This document shows, piece after piece, positions 34,060-47,333 of a DNA stretch of 64,000 nucleotides. A program made the position numbers and the translations under genes. Numbering within the stretch: position 1 is the stretch's first letter; each line of letters begins with the position of its first letter. The stretch comes from Agapanthus africanus (taxonomy: Eukaryota; Streptophyta; Magnoliopsida; Asparagales; Amaryllidaceae), in contig CM057337.1 of assembly GCA_030015575.1 (NCBI GenBank), positions 377,231,582 to 377,295,581 on the forward strand, in the 5' to 3' direction. The notes under the pieces are model-generated. The model did no database searches, was not told where the DNA came from, and saw nothing but the letters and a program-made list of their open reading frames with translations.

Positions 34060-34510
34060 GTCTTGTGCGCATGGAAATCAAAATCCAAATATGTGCCATA
34101 CATATGCACAGAAACAACATCTAAGTGCATCGGGTGTGCACGAAACATCTGTCGTAAGCAACATATGTGCCTGACAGCAAAATCAAGTGCATCTAACATG
34201 CACGAAAAATCTCGATTTAGTGCATCTGGTGTGCACCAAAATCACACTTCAAAACATGCGCCCAACATGCGCGAAAATCCAAATCAGGTGCATCCATCGT
34301 GCACGAAATCATGAAATCCAATATCAAGTGCCGGACATGCGCAAAATCAAATCAGGTGCACAAGGTGCACAAAACAAATATCGAACATCACCATCGAAAT
34401 CAAGGTCCAGGGCATCTAAACGCACAACATACGTAACACTGCACTGCAAGCATATATGAACTATACCGCGTGCAAAAACCAAATCGTGTGCGTATATACG
34501 CACAAAACCA
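34060..34510 (-). repeat. Array of short GTGCA...TGCAC palindromes in element F
   Basis: About eight variable units follow one another every 30-60 bases, such as GTGCATCGGGTGTGCAC, GTGCATCTGGTGTGCAC, GTGCATCCATCGTGCAC, GTGCACAAGGTGCAC, ATGCGCCCAACATGCGC and GTGTGCGTATATACGCAC. The arms often change together (GTGCA/TGCAC to GCGC/GCGC) while the spacers differ. The spacers are A-rich. Confidence 0.7.
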
Positions 34511-35249
34511 ACTCAAATGTCTAAAACCGTAAAATCACAAACATGTGAAACCAAAGCACGAAAACGATATCAAGTGCAACACTGTGCAAAGATAGTAAAT
34601 CCTCAATCATCAAAATCAAATCATGCGAATAAATCACCCAAAACATCGAAATCAATAATGGCGGAATAGTACCGCTCAAGTGCATCCTCTAAGAATCTCG
34701 GGCCAACTGTCGTGGTCACTAGTGGGACGTCTCATCGATGATCATGAACTCTGGCCTGCTGGTGTGCGTAATAATGACCACTCCTGGGTCAAAGTCATCT
34801 CGTAATTCATTCCAGAAAGGTCCTGTCGAGGTCTCTCCCAAATCTCGCCTCTGCCGAACTGTCCGGAAGTCATCGTCCCTTACGAGATCTATTCTCGTTC
34901 CTGAACGGCTACATACTCATCGCGACTCCTTCTGGAAGGTATATCCAAGTACAATGCCTCGGCATGCGTACCGCATATCTGATGTCGGCTGAGTGGAACG
35001 TCGTCTCATCAAGATCCCGTACGAATCTTACTCCACTATTCCCTAACATCGATTGTTTCGGACTCGTCTCATCATGGCTGCATGGACTGAGCTCCAACGG
35101 CTATCCTCGTATCGGGAGTCTCCCAAGAAATGCATCTCACCACCTAGCATCCGAATTAAGTCGAGCCATCCGATCGAGTCGTCAAAACCTCATAATCCCC
35201 CAAGAGCTCAACATCTTGGGCACAGTTTAATAGTATCGAGTACATACCA

Positions 35250-35400
35250 TAGCATCGGTGGTCCAGCCATAGAAGGGCAAACCCAAGCCTCACTAATGGC
35301 GCCGTAGAACTGCCGCAAACCTGAAGGTTCAAAGGCTTTCACACGGTCATTAAGTCGAGTTAGGGTTTCATTCTTCTAGAGGGACCATAGAATTGCCTGC
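35250..35400 (-). other. Leader block of element F shared with copia elements
   Basis: It aligns with A 4083-4240, for example ggtccagcc.tagaaggg and gaaggttcaaag, and cttctagagggaccat is identical. The protein-like stretch FEPSGL is visible but the frame is broken. In F it lies about 750-900 bases downstream of the primer site, versus about 400-670 in A, D and I. Confidence 0.6.
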
Positions 35401-36150
35401 ATGTCTTTCCGACTACTTTAAACTTGGAATAATAGGTTTCTGACATTCGATCGTCTCTGTTGACTCCCAACGTCTCCGCATGAAGTCGTCTCTAGCTGCA
35501 ATCAACTATCTGATGACCTCGCATCGGGGTAGGCGAACGAACCACCTGTCCTAGTCATTCATCATCGGGTGTCTAGCGACCTCATGTCATCTCTTCGTAC
35601 TACTCGTACTGCAATGCTCCAACATCTGGGGCGATATCTCATCGTCCGCAGCAATACTGGCTCGCTCGTCTGCACGCTGAACGGTGCCTCAATCATCAGG
35701 AGTAAGCAATACTTCAATGGTCATCAAAATCTGGCTGGCCTCTATCAGTGGCTCAATCCTCTAGTGCAAATCGGCACGTCCGAGTAATCTCATACAGCAA
35801 TCCACCCAACGCTCGTGGCGCGAAGACACAATGAAAAGACACATTTCTGCAATCGTGTGTCGCCGGAATCATGCCCTGGTCAGTCCTCGTTCTTGACGAG
35901 CTCATGCTGACCGCAACTCTAGCCGTAGCTCTCCCTGCCCATAATCGTGGCAGCAAAACCATAACTGGTACCGATGAGGCTAGATCGGAATGAATATAAT
36001 ACTGAGCAAAGAAATGTACACCCTAAGGCTTCTTAACTGGAGTAGCGTATCGTAAATATGCCGCGGAACATACCCACGGTACGTCACTCTGCTTTAGTCA
36101 CCTATTCCATCAACCAAGGGTCATCCTACGCTCCGATGGTAAAACCTAAC

Positions 36151-36162
36151 GCTTTGATACCA
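36151..36162 (-). other. Primer binding site, element F
   Basis: gctttgatacca is the complement of TGGTATCAAAGC, a variant Met-tRNA site, four bases from the LTR end. Confidence 0.85.
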
Positions 36163-36166
36163 ACTT

Positions 36167-39100
36167 TGTCACGACCCGAAAGTACGGAACATGACCGGCA
36201 CTTAAACTACGACGTCTCGAGGCGTACGTAATCTAAGTAAACCGAAAACCCAGAAATGCAAACCAAGAAAAATAGTAGAGTGAAGGAAAACCAATTTAAA
36301 TAAGTAGTTTTAATAGCATAAGCCGAATTATGCGGGTTTCTAAAAACATCCAAAAATTTCCTGAAAATTTCGGCAGAGTCTCCTTTGCAAATACTGGCCC
36401 CCAAACGGGATACAACATGAATAGTATACGAAATCAATAAAAAGGCATCCCCAAGCGGGAGCTAGCTCTTCGTCAATCGACGGTCACAACCACACAAGCA
36501 ATATAATATACAACGCCAATGGCGAGGATCAAAATTCAAAAGGAAACTCAAAACCATAAGAAAACCACAGAAATACAACGCGCGACTCTAAGGTCGAAGG
36601 AATAACATCACTGGTCTCTATCTCAAAATAATTACATGTTTGGTTGATGGAACTTCAAGATACCACAGAGTAATAATATACAGGTTATATAATGGGGGGT
36701 ACGATACAAGTAAACCCACCTACTAGCAAATCACCCGAAGGAAACTATGCCCGCAAGCCGTAATGAAACCTGTACGGCAAACCTGCAAGAAACTGGGGCA
36801 CAAGGGGGGTGAGTTGCCAACTCGTGAATAGAAAAACATCTACGCACAGAAATCGCATAAATAACGCAACCTAGGTCAATGATCATAATATATCCTGGAT
36901 TATATATATAACATGCAACCTATAACAAGACTAGGGTAAATATCTAACCCGAGTGTAATCTCATGTGCCCGTGTCAGTGCCTCAGGTAGCAATATATCAT
37001 ATGAATGAGGTATGAATGCATGAAAACAGAATACATGTAAATGAAGAACTGTTTTCATAGTTTAGTGAGATTTCTTTTGTATTTTTAAAATGGGGTATCA
37101 TAATGAAATCAGCATAAAACAGTGCCTAGCATCGGCACAAAACGTAATCCCAATATCTCGATATCTCTGTATCACAGTCTATGTACCTCAATATCACGAA
37201 ATCTCAATGTCTCAATCACAATATCTAGGGCACCGTCAGTCCAGACCGGCCCCTACCATCCATCTCAAGACCACGACGGTATCCTCCGGATATCCGACGC
37301 GTCGGGTAAAATCACCGGTAGGTAGTGCTCCCCTGCCAGGCTCACATCGTCATCATCACGTGCTTCTTGCCCCGGGGTACCTTACCGGGTCCACCATGTA
37401 CCTGAAACGGTTCATCCGTCTCCTCGAATCGGGTCTCGAAATCCATCAGCAAACTCATGGTGGACGACTCAAACATCATGGGAAAAACCGCACTTTTTAT
37501 TTAAAAAGAGAGAAATCAGTTTATATAAGTTTTGCGGTTCCCCCCCCCCCAAATCCAGAAAATCTCATGGAAATCCGAATCCAAATCATCAATAGCATGT
37601 AAAACCATGAATATAGGCATAACAATGAATAACAGTATGCATGAAGTAGCAGGTAATAACTACAATGTCTAAACTAACATATAAGGAAAGTACGCTAATA
37701 TCATGTCTAAACTATTAGCTAACAGGCTATGTCAAGCAATAATATTCTCTAAGGTGTACGTGACATGGCAATTACCGATGAAGATGTGTGTGAGCCGGCA
37801 AGTAAGTGTACGTGGTACATACGCATCATCGGTAATGGTGCTGGTATCCTAACAATATGATATCAACAATGCAATAAGAAATTATAACATAAGTATGCGA
37901 TGCGGAGCGAACAGCAATAATGAACGGAATACTAGACACAACGATAACTAAACTGCATTACCCTAATATAAATCCTACAAATGGTGCCTTTTGAAATAAC
38001 ACGAATCATGGGGTTTTGAAAAAAGGGGCTACGGTATTTTTATGAAAAGGTACGTCTTTTGAAATATCCGTAGGATCCCTTGGGCTGTCTTTTAAAATAC
38101 CCACGATTCGTTAGTTTTTGAAATAGGTAAGAAATCTAATCTAGTCTAACAATTACACTAAACTATACGGCTGAACTAACAAGCTGAACTACAGGTAAGG
38201 AAACCTCCTATCATCTGAGTCGATACATATACATACCTGTATATGTATAATCGGTGATCCCGCCTCAATAATATCATATCCGATACCATATCTATAATCA
38301 GGAATCCCAAGTCAAGAGTGCGGATCAATCATCAATATATAGCTCGTACGTAAATCCGTCGTACGGCATCCCAAATCTGGGTACGGGTCAATATCACATT
38401 CATTATACTATTCATCTGGTATCCTCTTTATCAATATCATGATCGGGGTACTGATCTACGTCTAGTACAATACTGATACCGCCTAAGTAAGCATGCACGT
38501 GTGTGAAACACTACGTCAAGGACCCGCTACAACGTCATGTCGTATCTCAAATACGAACCCTGCCATATCACCGATCTCACGGCCTCAAAATCAAATCTCA
38601 TCTACTCATCATAAATCCTAAGTATCATCCCCATTATCCATGCATGCGTATATGAATGTACATATGCATAGTCCCATACCCACGCATATATACATATATA
38701 CACATCCCAATCTACGCACAAGAAAGTAATATATGCAAGTCTGTGTGTGCGTATAGGGGTATAACAACCACTCTAGGGTTTCGCAACTAACCAAAGCTAA
38801 TCCATGAACACATAATCATATCATGAATAAACATTCTCGTAACACAAAACACCTATATAAATATATATATATGAACTATACTACGGACTGCGGGGGTGCT
38901 ATACGCCATCCACCCGATTCCTCCCCGTAGATATAAATCTACTCACCTGGTCCTCGCTCGCCGGTGCCGACGTCGCCATGCGCTTGCTTGTCGTCTCGAA
39001 GTCCACATGGGATACCTACATATCATAACACACCGTATCGCATTAAAATCCGACTCACGACCAAAACGACGCACGAATCCCACATAGGTCAAAACCTATG

Positions 39101-42100
39101 GTTGCTTTCACAAATCGACCCAAAAAACCCTCGACGTCGGCGTACAAACGCCAAACCGTCGAGAAAGCTTCCAACACACTCATTTATACAATTACAAGCA
39201 CTAATTATAATATAAAATAGCTTAAAATTCACAAAAACCCCAATTTCACTTAAAAAGTCATTTTCCCGAAAATCTAGCAAGCACAAATCACCGTTTTAGT
39301 ACAAAACTCGATGTATAAACGAATCTAGCGGCCACAATATTCACTAAATATGTTAAATAAGTCATAAAAACAATTCCCATAATTTAATCTCATTAAATTC
39401 CAAAAACCCTAAAATTCTAGTTTACAAAATACCTAAATTTAAACAATTTTATAGCAAAAATGCACAAACTACAATCTAGTTTGGATTTTCATGAACTAAA
39501 GTATTAAAATACACTTAATAATGTTAATGAAGTCATGAAAAAACCTAATTAGATTTTTAATCTCCCATTTGCAATTAAATTCCAAAACCTAGTTTGCATA
39601 AAATTCCAATTTTTAAAAATTACAAGTATCATGTAGTAAACTAGCAACTAGGTTAGTTTTAGCATAACATTAACATGTTAATCCCCTCATTAGAACCATG
39701 AATAATAGATAAAAACCTCACTTGATCACAAACCCTAATCATTAATTCTCAAGTTATTAACTAGAATCAAATTAACACTTTAATATGCTAAAGTAAGCAA
39801 TTTAAACAACAATTTCATTATAGGCTTAAGATTTATACCTCCAAAATTCTTGAGATCAAACTTGAAAACTTGTCACCCAAAATGGACTCCATGCTCCAAG
39901 ATCCATACTAGAGTAGCCAAAGAAAAATGGGTAAGAGTTGGATTTGGAGTTTGTGTGAGTTTCAAATTGATTTTTGATGAATTCTTTGATGTTTTTGGAG
40001 GTGAAATGGTGTGGGGAAGATGGAGGAGCTGCTGTTGCAGCTGGGAATGGGGTGGGCTCGGCCATAATAATTGAGAGGGGGAGAGAGAATGTGAGGTGTA
40101 TAATGTATGTGGAGTTTCCCAAAGTCAACAAGGTCTCATCCCTCATTTCTTTATTGTTTTCATTTCTTTTCTAAGTGGCTAAATTGTGGGGACATGGGGA
40201 TTGGGGGCAACCCATTTCGGCCAGCAAGAGGGGGGGGAAGGTGGTGTGTGTGTGTAAGTCCATGCTACCTCTCCCGGTACTTTCGGGCATGCGGAATTTG
40301 ACGAAAAACGATTTTCTTAGAGGTGGTAACATGGACTCAAAACCCGGATCTTTGTTAAACATCTAACTAACAGCCTAACTACGAGTTGCTTACTACTCGG
40401 TTAGGGGGTTATACCTTTCTTTTTCTCGAACTCCTTCGTCTTCAAGCTTCGATGGTCGTCCGAATCGGCTTCTCCCCGTCGTCTCCTTGCGCCGAAGATA
40501 GATCCACCTGAAGCTTCAACCTTTGGCTCCTTCTTCGAACTTTGAAGAAACTAGTTCACTCGGTTTGCTAAACCTTGTGAACTAGAGTGAGTAGAGAAGA
40601 GTTTGTATGGGATTTTATCTATGGTTCTTGGTTCTCAACTCATGAGACAAGTGAACCATAGAGTCAAGAGAGGGAGAGCAAGAGGAGGAGATGAGAGCTC
40701 AAGAACAAGAGAGAGAATGAGCATGAAAGAAAATGAGAGAAGACTTTTCTCATTTGGCTCTAATAATCCAAAACAATCATAACACCTCATATCAATCAAG
40801 TATTATGTGATGGTTTAAGCAACCATAGCCATATCATTTCATGCACTCATTTTGCACAAAAGAGCAAGAAAGCAAAACTCTTTGCCATGAAATGATAGCT
40901 AAAGTTATCATGATGGTCAACTAGTCAAGCCTAGTCAACCGGTCAACAAGTCAACAAAAGTCAACAAGTCAACAAAGTCAATCCCTCAACAACCATGTCA
41001 CCATAATACTTAATTAATATAATTGTTAATCACATATCATATTCTCATTAGGGTTGAGCAAAAAGTCAATAGTCAACTGTCAACGGTCAACAACCCTAAT
41101 GAGAATCCTCTGCCTCTGTCTCTCCGTCAACTGTGCATACACTCCCGCATCCGCGTTCCGAGGAACACGAATGCATACTGGATAAAACCAATCCCAAAAG
41201 GTACACTAGGATCTGGCTTAAACCAAAGCCCGCTAGTGTGAACTGTCCTGACACTGTACGTGCACAAGTGCACGGATGTGACCGAACCTTGTCGCAAAAC
41301 CATGCGACCTGTCGCAAAACCATGCGACCTCTACTCTTTTGCCTAAAGGCGAATAGCTTTCTGTGTGGGACTCTAAAGACTCGACACTACGCTGGCAGTG
41401 GGTTTAACCACAGACCGCAAGCGGCACTTGCTGTGCGTAATGGTCCCCAGGTAGATGCCGACAAGAAGACTGACGAGGCGAAACCCATCTGAACTCCTAC
41501 TGAGCCTGAATGTGACACTATCCGTACAGTCCGGTCTGTTCGTCTGATACATCGCATGGCGGGCCTAGGGGGCAGTAAACGTCAGTCCCCCAATAGCGGT
41601 ACAAGTCGTGTCGGAGTGAAGCCCAAAACACCCTGAGATAACACTGGAAGCCTACCAGTATATCTCGTTTGCCATGGCCAGGGACTACTCGTGTAATGGC
41701 TCTCCTAGACACAGCGCGATGTCAACCCCCAATACCGGGAGAGACGAATCCTGTCTAACCGTCACTGCCTCCAAGCGCTTCGGGACTGCACCCAACTACC
41801 ACCTGTTTGCACGACTCCTTTGAGCCGTGGTAGGGTAGTAATTAAAGTACAGTGGGAACACACTCGAGGCGAAGTGACAGTGTCAAGTCAGCGGACTAAG
41901 CTGTACTCATGTCACCTGGAAACTGATAACTGACGATAGGCATAATACCAACTAGTCAGTTCCCGACGAGTCCTGTCCAGTGTACTCGTAACCCAACGAG
42001 CACCCGCATACTATCTCAAGTACGACGTACCGACGACTGTGGGACAGACCGTCTCCCACACTGGGATGAGAAGCGCATGCGCTAGTCTACTCCGGAGTAT

Positions 42101-42850
42101 CGATACCCTGTCTCGATAGTCCTGCGACAAGGGACCTGCATAAGGATGTGCTTATAGATTACCCAGCCCCACTAGTGTGACTGCCATCACAACGCTGGTA
42201 ATCAAGCAAAGATCCTAAGGGCTCCACTAATGTGTATAGGCGATATACTAAAATAAACACATGTACACATTGAAGTAGAAACAAACCAAGTAGCATACTA
42301 CTATTTTGAGCAAGATTGTATATACAAGGTGAATATCCCAAGCTTCCATTAAGTAATATACAAACTAGTATGATACAGTAATGGCCTCTAGGGCATATAC
42401 ACTAACAGTGTGTGTGTGAAGCAATGAACACCAAACACCAATACAATATGCACCAAAACCCTTTTATTTTCACAAAATAAGCCTTTTTCTTCAATATTTT
42501 CTAAACCGTTTTGGCAAACGATTTCATTTCAAAAACCACATGATAAAATTTCATTTAATGTTTTATGATGCACAAAATTTGTTTCAACTCATTCCAATTT
42601 GTAATTTTCCCTAATTAAATGTATTAGTGACGGCTTAAAATAATATTAAAATAATTAATTTCGGAAAATTTTTCAGAAAATTTGAAATTTCACCAGTGGC
42701 TCAATAAACACCAAATACTAGCAATTATATAGCTAGAATATGTATATTTAATTTTATAATAAAGATATTTGCATTTTGACTTTTTACAGAAAACCACCTT
42801 ATTTTACCGTTTTTTCGAAATTTCACCGAAACGATTTTCAGAACGTTACA
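36167..42850 (-). mobile_element. Element F 5' LTR, containing solo LTR G
   Basis: It starts tgtcacgaccc after the primer site and ends gttaca before tgatc. Without G and its duplicated site it is about 4524 bp. The inverted repeat recurs at 37771-37781 with 37826-37836. A 170-residue plus-strand ORF at 37090-37602 is antisense and broken in the sister LTR. Confidence 0.9.
40253..42407 (-). mobile_element. Solo LTR G (2155 bp) inside element F
   Basis: It starts tgtaagtccatgc and ends ctaaca, with gtgtg on both sides (40248-40252, 42408-42412), in a (TG)n run. It lacks primer site, PPT and interior, so it is the product of LTR-LTR recombination. The half near 42407 aligns with copia LTRs A, D and I (ctctagggcatat...ctaaca), so G is a copia LTR on the minus strand. 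It is the youngest insertion by nesting. Confidence 0.92.
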
Positions 42851-42855
42851 TGATC

Positions 42856-43075
42856 GCCCTCATACTGCTGGTAGTCAAGCAAGAATCCTAGGGGCTCTAT
42901 TAACGTGTAATAGCGACTCATCAGGTCACCTAAAGCAGTATACGATGATAAAGATAAACCATATAGCATACTATCATCTTGAGTAAGACTGTCCTACCGG
43001 GATAGGTCCTCCCTCAATCATTGCAATCACGTGCCTGTGATCCAATAATTGACTCTGAGGGCACTATCTCCAACA
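42856..43075 (-). mobile_element. Element E 3' LTR, last part
   Basis: It continues 29391 after F and its duplicated site, ending ctccaaca at 43075 beside the PPT. Confidence 0.9.
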
Positions 43076-43090
43076 ATCTCCCACTGGCAC
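43076..43090 (-). other. Polypurine tract, element E
   Basis: The transcript strand reads GTGCCAGTGGGAGAT before the LTR start; one base differs from H. Confidence 0.82.
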
Positions 43091-46000
43091 TCAAGGCTAA
43101 TTATTACGATGTCGCATACTCACAGCCCGTATGATACTGAACACCCAACTCCTCTACTAGTCAGTCTCACAAAGCTCGTTTGTGAAACTATTGCGTTCGA
43201 GAAATAGCCTCAGTGAGTGGATCCGCTATGGTGTTTCTTTCTTTGTCTCTCTTTATCTCAAGTTCGCGGAGAAAGCCGTCTCCCGAAATGAGCAATACCT
43301 GTCTTAGAATGTCTGGATGTCTGATGGGACCTAGCTCATAAAAGAACTCCAAATCCAAACTTCTTAGACTGTATCGTCAACTGAACTTAATCAGTATCCT
43401 GCGCCATGCCTTCCCTCAGTATCCACCTGGACGACCTGTCCAAAAATACAGTCCCTCGTCAGAGGGAAAACTATAACTCTGACAACCTCTCTGTCATCCA
43501 GGTCACCTTGGAAGCCTGGAATGATAACCGTCTTCCGAAGGAGAATGCCGTTATTAAATTCTTAGAACATTCACTTATGTTCTAAAACTGCTTCCGATTG
43601 TTTCTCCAGGATTGAATCAATATCAACTTATTGCACCTACTGCAAGAACAACATCCGGTGTGGTACTTGACATCTCATGATTGACTCAATTGCCTAAGCA
43701 AGTGATCTGCCAATCATGCACATCCCTCTCCCCTTTAGTCTGTAAGACACCTTTAGAGAGGGTGACTCCATTACCTGTAGGTACACTACCGCGCCAGGAG
43801 TCGTCCATTCTAAATACTCAGAGAATTCTGTCTAAGTACCCAGATTGGGAAACCACCCAAATCTAGATCTAAAACCATAGATCCAGCAACCAGAATGTCT
43901 GATATAATATCCAAGTCCTGTGTGGAGAAACCATTGTGTGATAACCAAAGAATAACCGATCGTAGTATAGGAATATCACTTCCTACTCTGTGTATGTCAT
44001 CCAAATACCAGGACATCACACCCTACTACCTTCTTAACAGATCCATCCCCTATTCTGATGAAGTCAAATCTATGACTGTCACATCAGAAATAGATGATCT
44101 ATCTCCGCTATATCTGCTTTAGTCTATAAATAGACATAAGCCACTTGTCCACCATGCTTCCGCTGCTCCCACTGACCATGACAACCCTCTGGCAGAGTCA
44201 TATAGACGTGCACTTCTAAAGCTAGTTTAGAACGACGCTATACTCATCCTCTTGCCGGATCTCACAGTCTGGAACAACAGCAATGGCAAGTCTGAGTAAA
44301 CAAGAACCTCCCTGCCACCGTCCTTGAGCATACCGAAGTACCTCTCGGGTGCCTGAGGTTACCCACTTTATCTGCGAAGTGGCCAATGGAATGTCAAACC
44401 AGATTGAATCTTTAGGTTCTTATCAAATCTTCAGTAATCGTTTGCGGTTCTGGAATCACTTCCAGTTCTACCATACTGCCACTACTGTTTTCTGAAAAAA
44501 ATCCATTTTTGTTAAAAATGTGGCGAGTTAAGAACAATATCACTATTGATCTACCAGATGGTAGAAAATCAACCCTCGTCATAGCCCGGTTCAACCCACA
44601 AACAGCTATTACTGAAACGTGCCTTGAGTCATCCAGAGTCTACTTTTAAGCATAAGCTGGACAACTCCCCGTACCTTAACAATGTCAAGATATGAACTGT
44701 TCTATATCCAATATAGAAACAGAGGCACTGAATTAATTGAACCAGATTCAAATCATGCAGCTGTCTCCAGTGCATGTCAACTAAATGGAAAGAGGCCGAT
44801 CAGCATTACTCAACTTAGGAGTACTTCCAATTATGAGTAATCTGAAAGAGAAGCAAGTTCTCTTAATCATTACTATCAACTGAATACCATTCACAAGTAT
44901 CTACATCTTCGATCATCTTGAAGAATCCCGATACTTGCAATACCTGGTTCTCTACTTTACTCTTATACCTATAACTTCTTAAAATTTGGACCCTGTGTTT
45001 CCATGAAACACCTGTCTAAAAAACTAGAGAAGTCATAAGTAAACCGAATATAGTACGAGGACCAACCCCTCTGTCCTAATGGACACTGGACAACATACAA
45101 TACTTTGTATATGTCCCTTGAGTCCAATAACTCATTCATTGTGTGTCGTAGGTTGAAAACTGTACTTATGGTTAAGAAGAATTACACCGCTGTTCAATGC
45201 TCCTTACCTAACTATCCACTGGAATAGGTAAATGTCATAGACATAATCTCAAAAATGTATATCTCACTCTATGAAAATAGACGTACAGATATATCAATTT
45301 GAAATTGGTGCATAACAACGGATATTCAAAACCAAATAATTGCCGTCCGGCAAACAACCCAGGTGACTTCCTCAAATATCACCAAGTACAACGAATTCCG
45401 ATATAATGAGGAGGATCACCTAATTCCCAATAACTTACTCCCACTCATCATCTGTAAAACCATACAGATGTGAGAATCAAACCTGGTAAATACATACCCT
45501 GGAGCAAGTGTCTAATTGGGAAATCAGTTTTCTTTTAACAGTACACAGTGAAACTGAAACATTAAAATGTTTCGATGGGCTATCCTGGTATTCCTAGCAA
45601 TGCCTCTTCCATTATCCAGATTCACAACTGTAACCGTATATTTCTTTGCCACCTCTCCAAATCCCTTTATATGCCTTTATTCGTTACCTTCTGTACACCA
45701 CTTTAGGCCAAATGGTTTTCTTCCTTCCTTACCGTTCGGCACCAGCCTATGGTTTGGAAGAATACTATCCAATAAGCATAATGGGTGTACTGTCCTAATC
45801 CTAGAAGCACTCGCGATGCGAGAAAAGGTGAAGATAAAAGACAACCGAATAAACCTTATTCCTATTTCTCCTGAACCGGGATCCATCCCCGAACTGGAAC
45901 AAGTTCCTTTCGAGTTCGTATATAACCATAAGATGGATTATCCAATAAACTGTAGATCTTCGTAGTGATACGGAGTGTCCTGGAGAAATACAAAGGTGAT

Positions 46001-46505
46001 TTAGGATTGGCGAAGAAATACTTGGTTTGGTCGTGAATAGCAGTCGCAATTTACTTTGCCCTTTTACTAATCCCTTTCTTTGTCTTTACATAATACCTTC
46101 TGTACACCGTTTAGGCTAATTGGTTTTCTTCATTCCCTACCGGTCGGCACCTGCCTATGGTTTGGAATACGACTATCCAATTTGCATAATAGATGTACTA
46201 TCTCCTAAACCAAGGAGTACTCTCAATGCGAGAGAAGGTGAAAGGAAAAGACAACTGAATAGTCCTATTCGTTTTCTCCAGAACCAGAAACCATCCTCGA
46301 ATAAATTCCTTCGAGTTCGTATATAACCATATGAAGGTTTTGTCCAATGGAAGTGGACGTTCGTAGTGATACGGGGTGTCCTGGAGAAAAGGATAAAAGT
46401 AGGAGTGGCAATGAGGTATGCAACTCAGACAATCCAAAAGCCAGTCTTATAAGAAGGTTCGGTTAATTTTGGTCTCTGAGTCATAGTCTAGGGTCGGGTC
46501 AATGG
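43091..46505 (-). pseudogene. pol: Element E decayed pol
   Basis: It is collinear with the H decayed pol at 17573-20985 and shares its indels and duplication. The RT scrap near 44150-44250 (cttccgctgctcccactgac...) aligns with D and A type RT. No open frame beyond about 130 codons exists and none is in a copia frame. E and H therefore descend from one already defective copy. Confidence 0.78.
45685..46480 (-). repeat. Tandem duplication of about 409 bp in element E
   Basis: taccttctgtacacc begins at 45685 and 46094. It is the same duplication as in H (20160, 20568) and was inherited from their ancestor. Confidence 0.75.
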
Positions 46506-46810
46506 TCGCTGCTAAAGAGAGAGAGAAAAGAAACACTCAGCGTGCACTCTAGCCTAGATCAGAATGGTTATCACTTTATCTAATATGGAAACCTCCCACT
46601 GTAACGTCAAATTCTTCTCCAAACCTTAAAGAAGAATTAGCCGGGATCACCCGAGGAGTAAACCAACTCATCAGTGGGAATCGGGATCCAACTATTATCG
46701 CATGATAACGTGATGTAATCCGCTCACGACATCACACTCCAGAAGGTATGCGCATATCTGGCAAGTTTCAGTTTCTTTAGAAACTCCCGATGTGATTTTT
46801 GCCCCATGCT

Positions 46811-47020
46811 CTTATGACCTTGACTAAGGCCAACAAATCATAAGTCACATGTCAAGTTCTACCCGTCATTGTCCAGGTTGATTTGAACCCACCCGTACAA
46901 GCCCTTGACTAGGGCCAACAAGGCTATACGACTGTCCCAAACCAACGCATCTATCTATGCAGCATATGAACACCCAATAGCTACCAAACACTGTGCCTTG
47001 AATATGGCCAACAAACACAG
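46811..47020 (-). repeat. Triplicated hairpin array, element E
   Basis: Cores are TTGAC-taag-GCCAA (46820-46833), TTGAC-tagg-GCCAA (46905-46918) and a worn TTGAA...CCAA (46998-47011). Outer stems CTTATGA/TCATAAG, AGCC/GGCT and CTGTG/CACAG are perfect. Confidence 0.8.
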
Positions 47021-47159
47021 CTTGAAAACTATTGACTATCTATATGAAACGACGGAGGGCTACGAATGGTTTCTGGCGAGAACCTTTAACGTAATGAACT
47101 TGATATCGTTGAAGGAACGGATAGCTTTTTAGAAAAATATAGTGACGAAAACCTTCGCT

Positions 47160-47333
47160 AAAGAGGTCACTCCCGGTGGAGGGATCCCGACTCTTTCCCC
47201 GTAGAATGAGGTGCAGGATATTCCAACTAAATACCACGATGCAAAGCAAAAGTATTCGGCTATCGTGAAGTTATTGCCCTGACGCAAACTTCTGTCCAAG
47301 GGGTCACTCCTGGTGAAGGGATCTCGGACCTTC
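47160..47333 (-). repeat. Duplicated hairpin, element E
   Basis: Copy 1 is AAAGAG (47160-47165) with CTCTTT (47191-47196). Copy 2 is CAAGGG (47297-47302) with ACCTTC (47328-47333), partly worn. Confidence 0.68.

Larger units (their letters stand above)
33681..36150 (-). other. Element F non-coding interior
   Basis: These 2.5 kb hold no reading frame I recognise; all ORFs are short and on both strands. Two structured parts stand out: the palindrome array at 34060-34510 and the block at 35250-35400 that is shared with copia leaders. The section nearest the primer site (35400-36150) may be a decayed gag, but no motif proves it. Confidence 0.65.
29392..42850 (-). mobile_element. Element F: large non-coding LTR element (LARD-like)
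   Basis: F has two LTRs of 4271 bp (29392-33662) and about 4524 bp (36167-42850 without G) and a 2.5 kb interior without any recognisable gag, protease, RT or integrase. Primer site and PPT place it on the minus strand. Termini in transcript sense are TGTAATG... and ...GGGTCGTGACA, a form common in plant Ty3/gypsy LTRs, so it is probably gypsy-derived. Long LTRs plus a conserved non-coding interior fit the large-retrotransposon-derivative class. LTRs agree at about 98-99% by eye. Confidence 0.88.

Noticed and set aside
37090-37602. 170-codon plus-strand ORF in the F LTR
   Set aside because: It is antisense to the element, is split by a stop in the near-identical sister LTR at 30315-30827 and has no recognisable domain.
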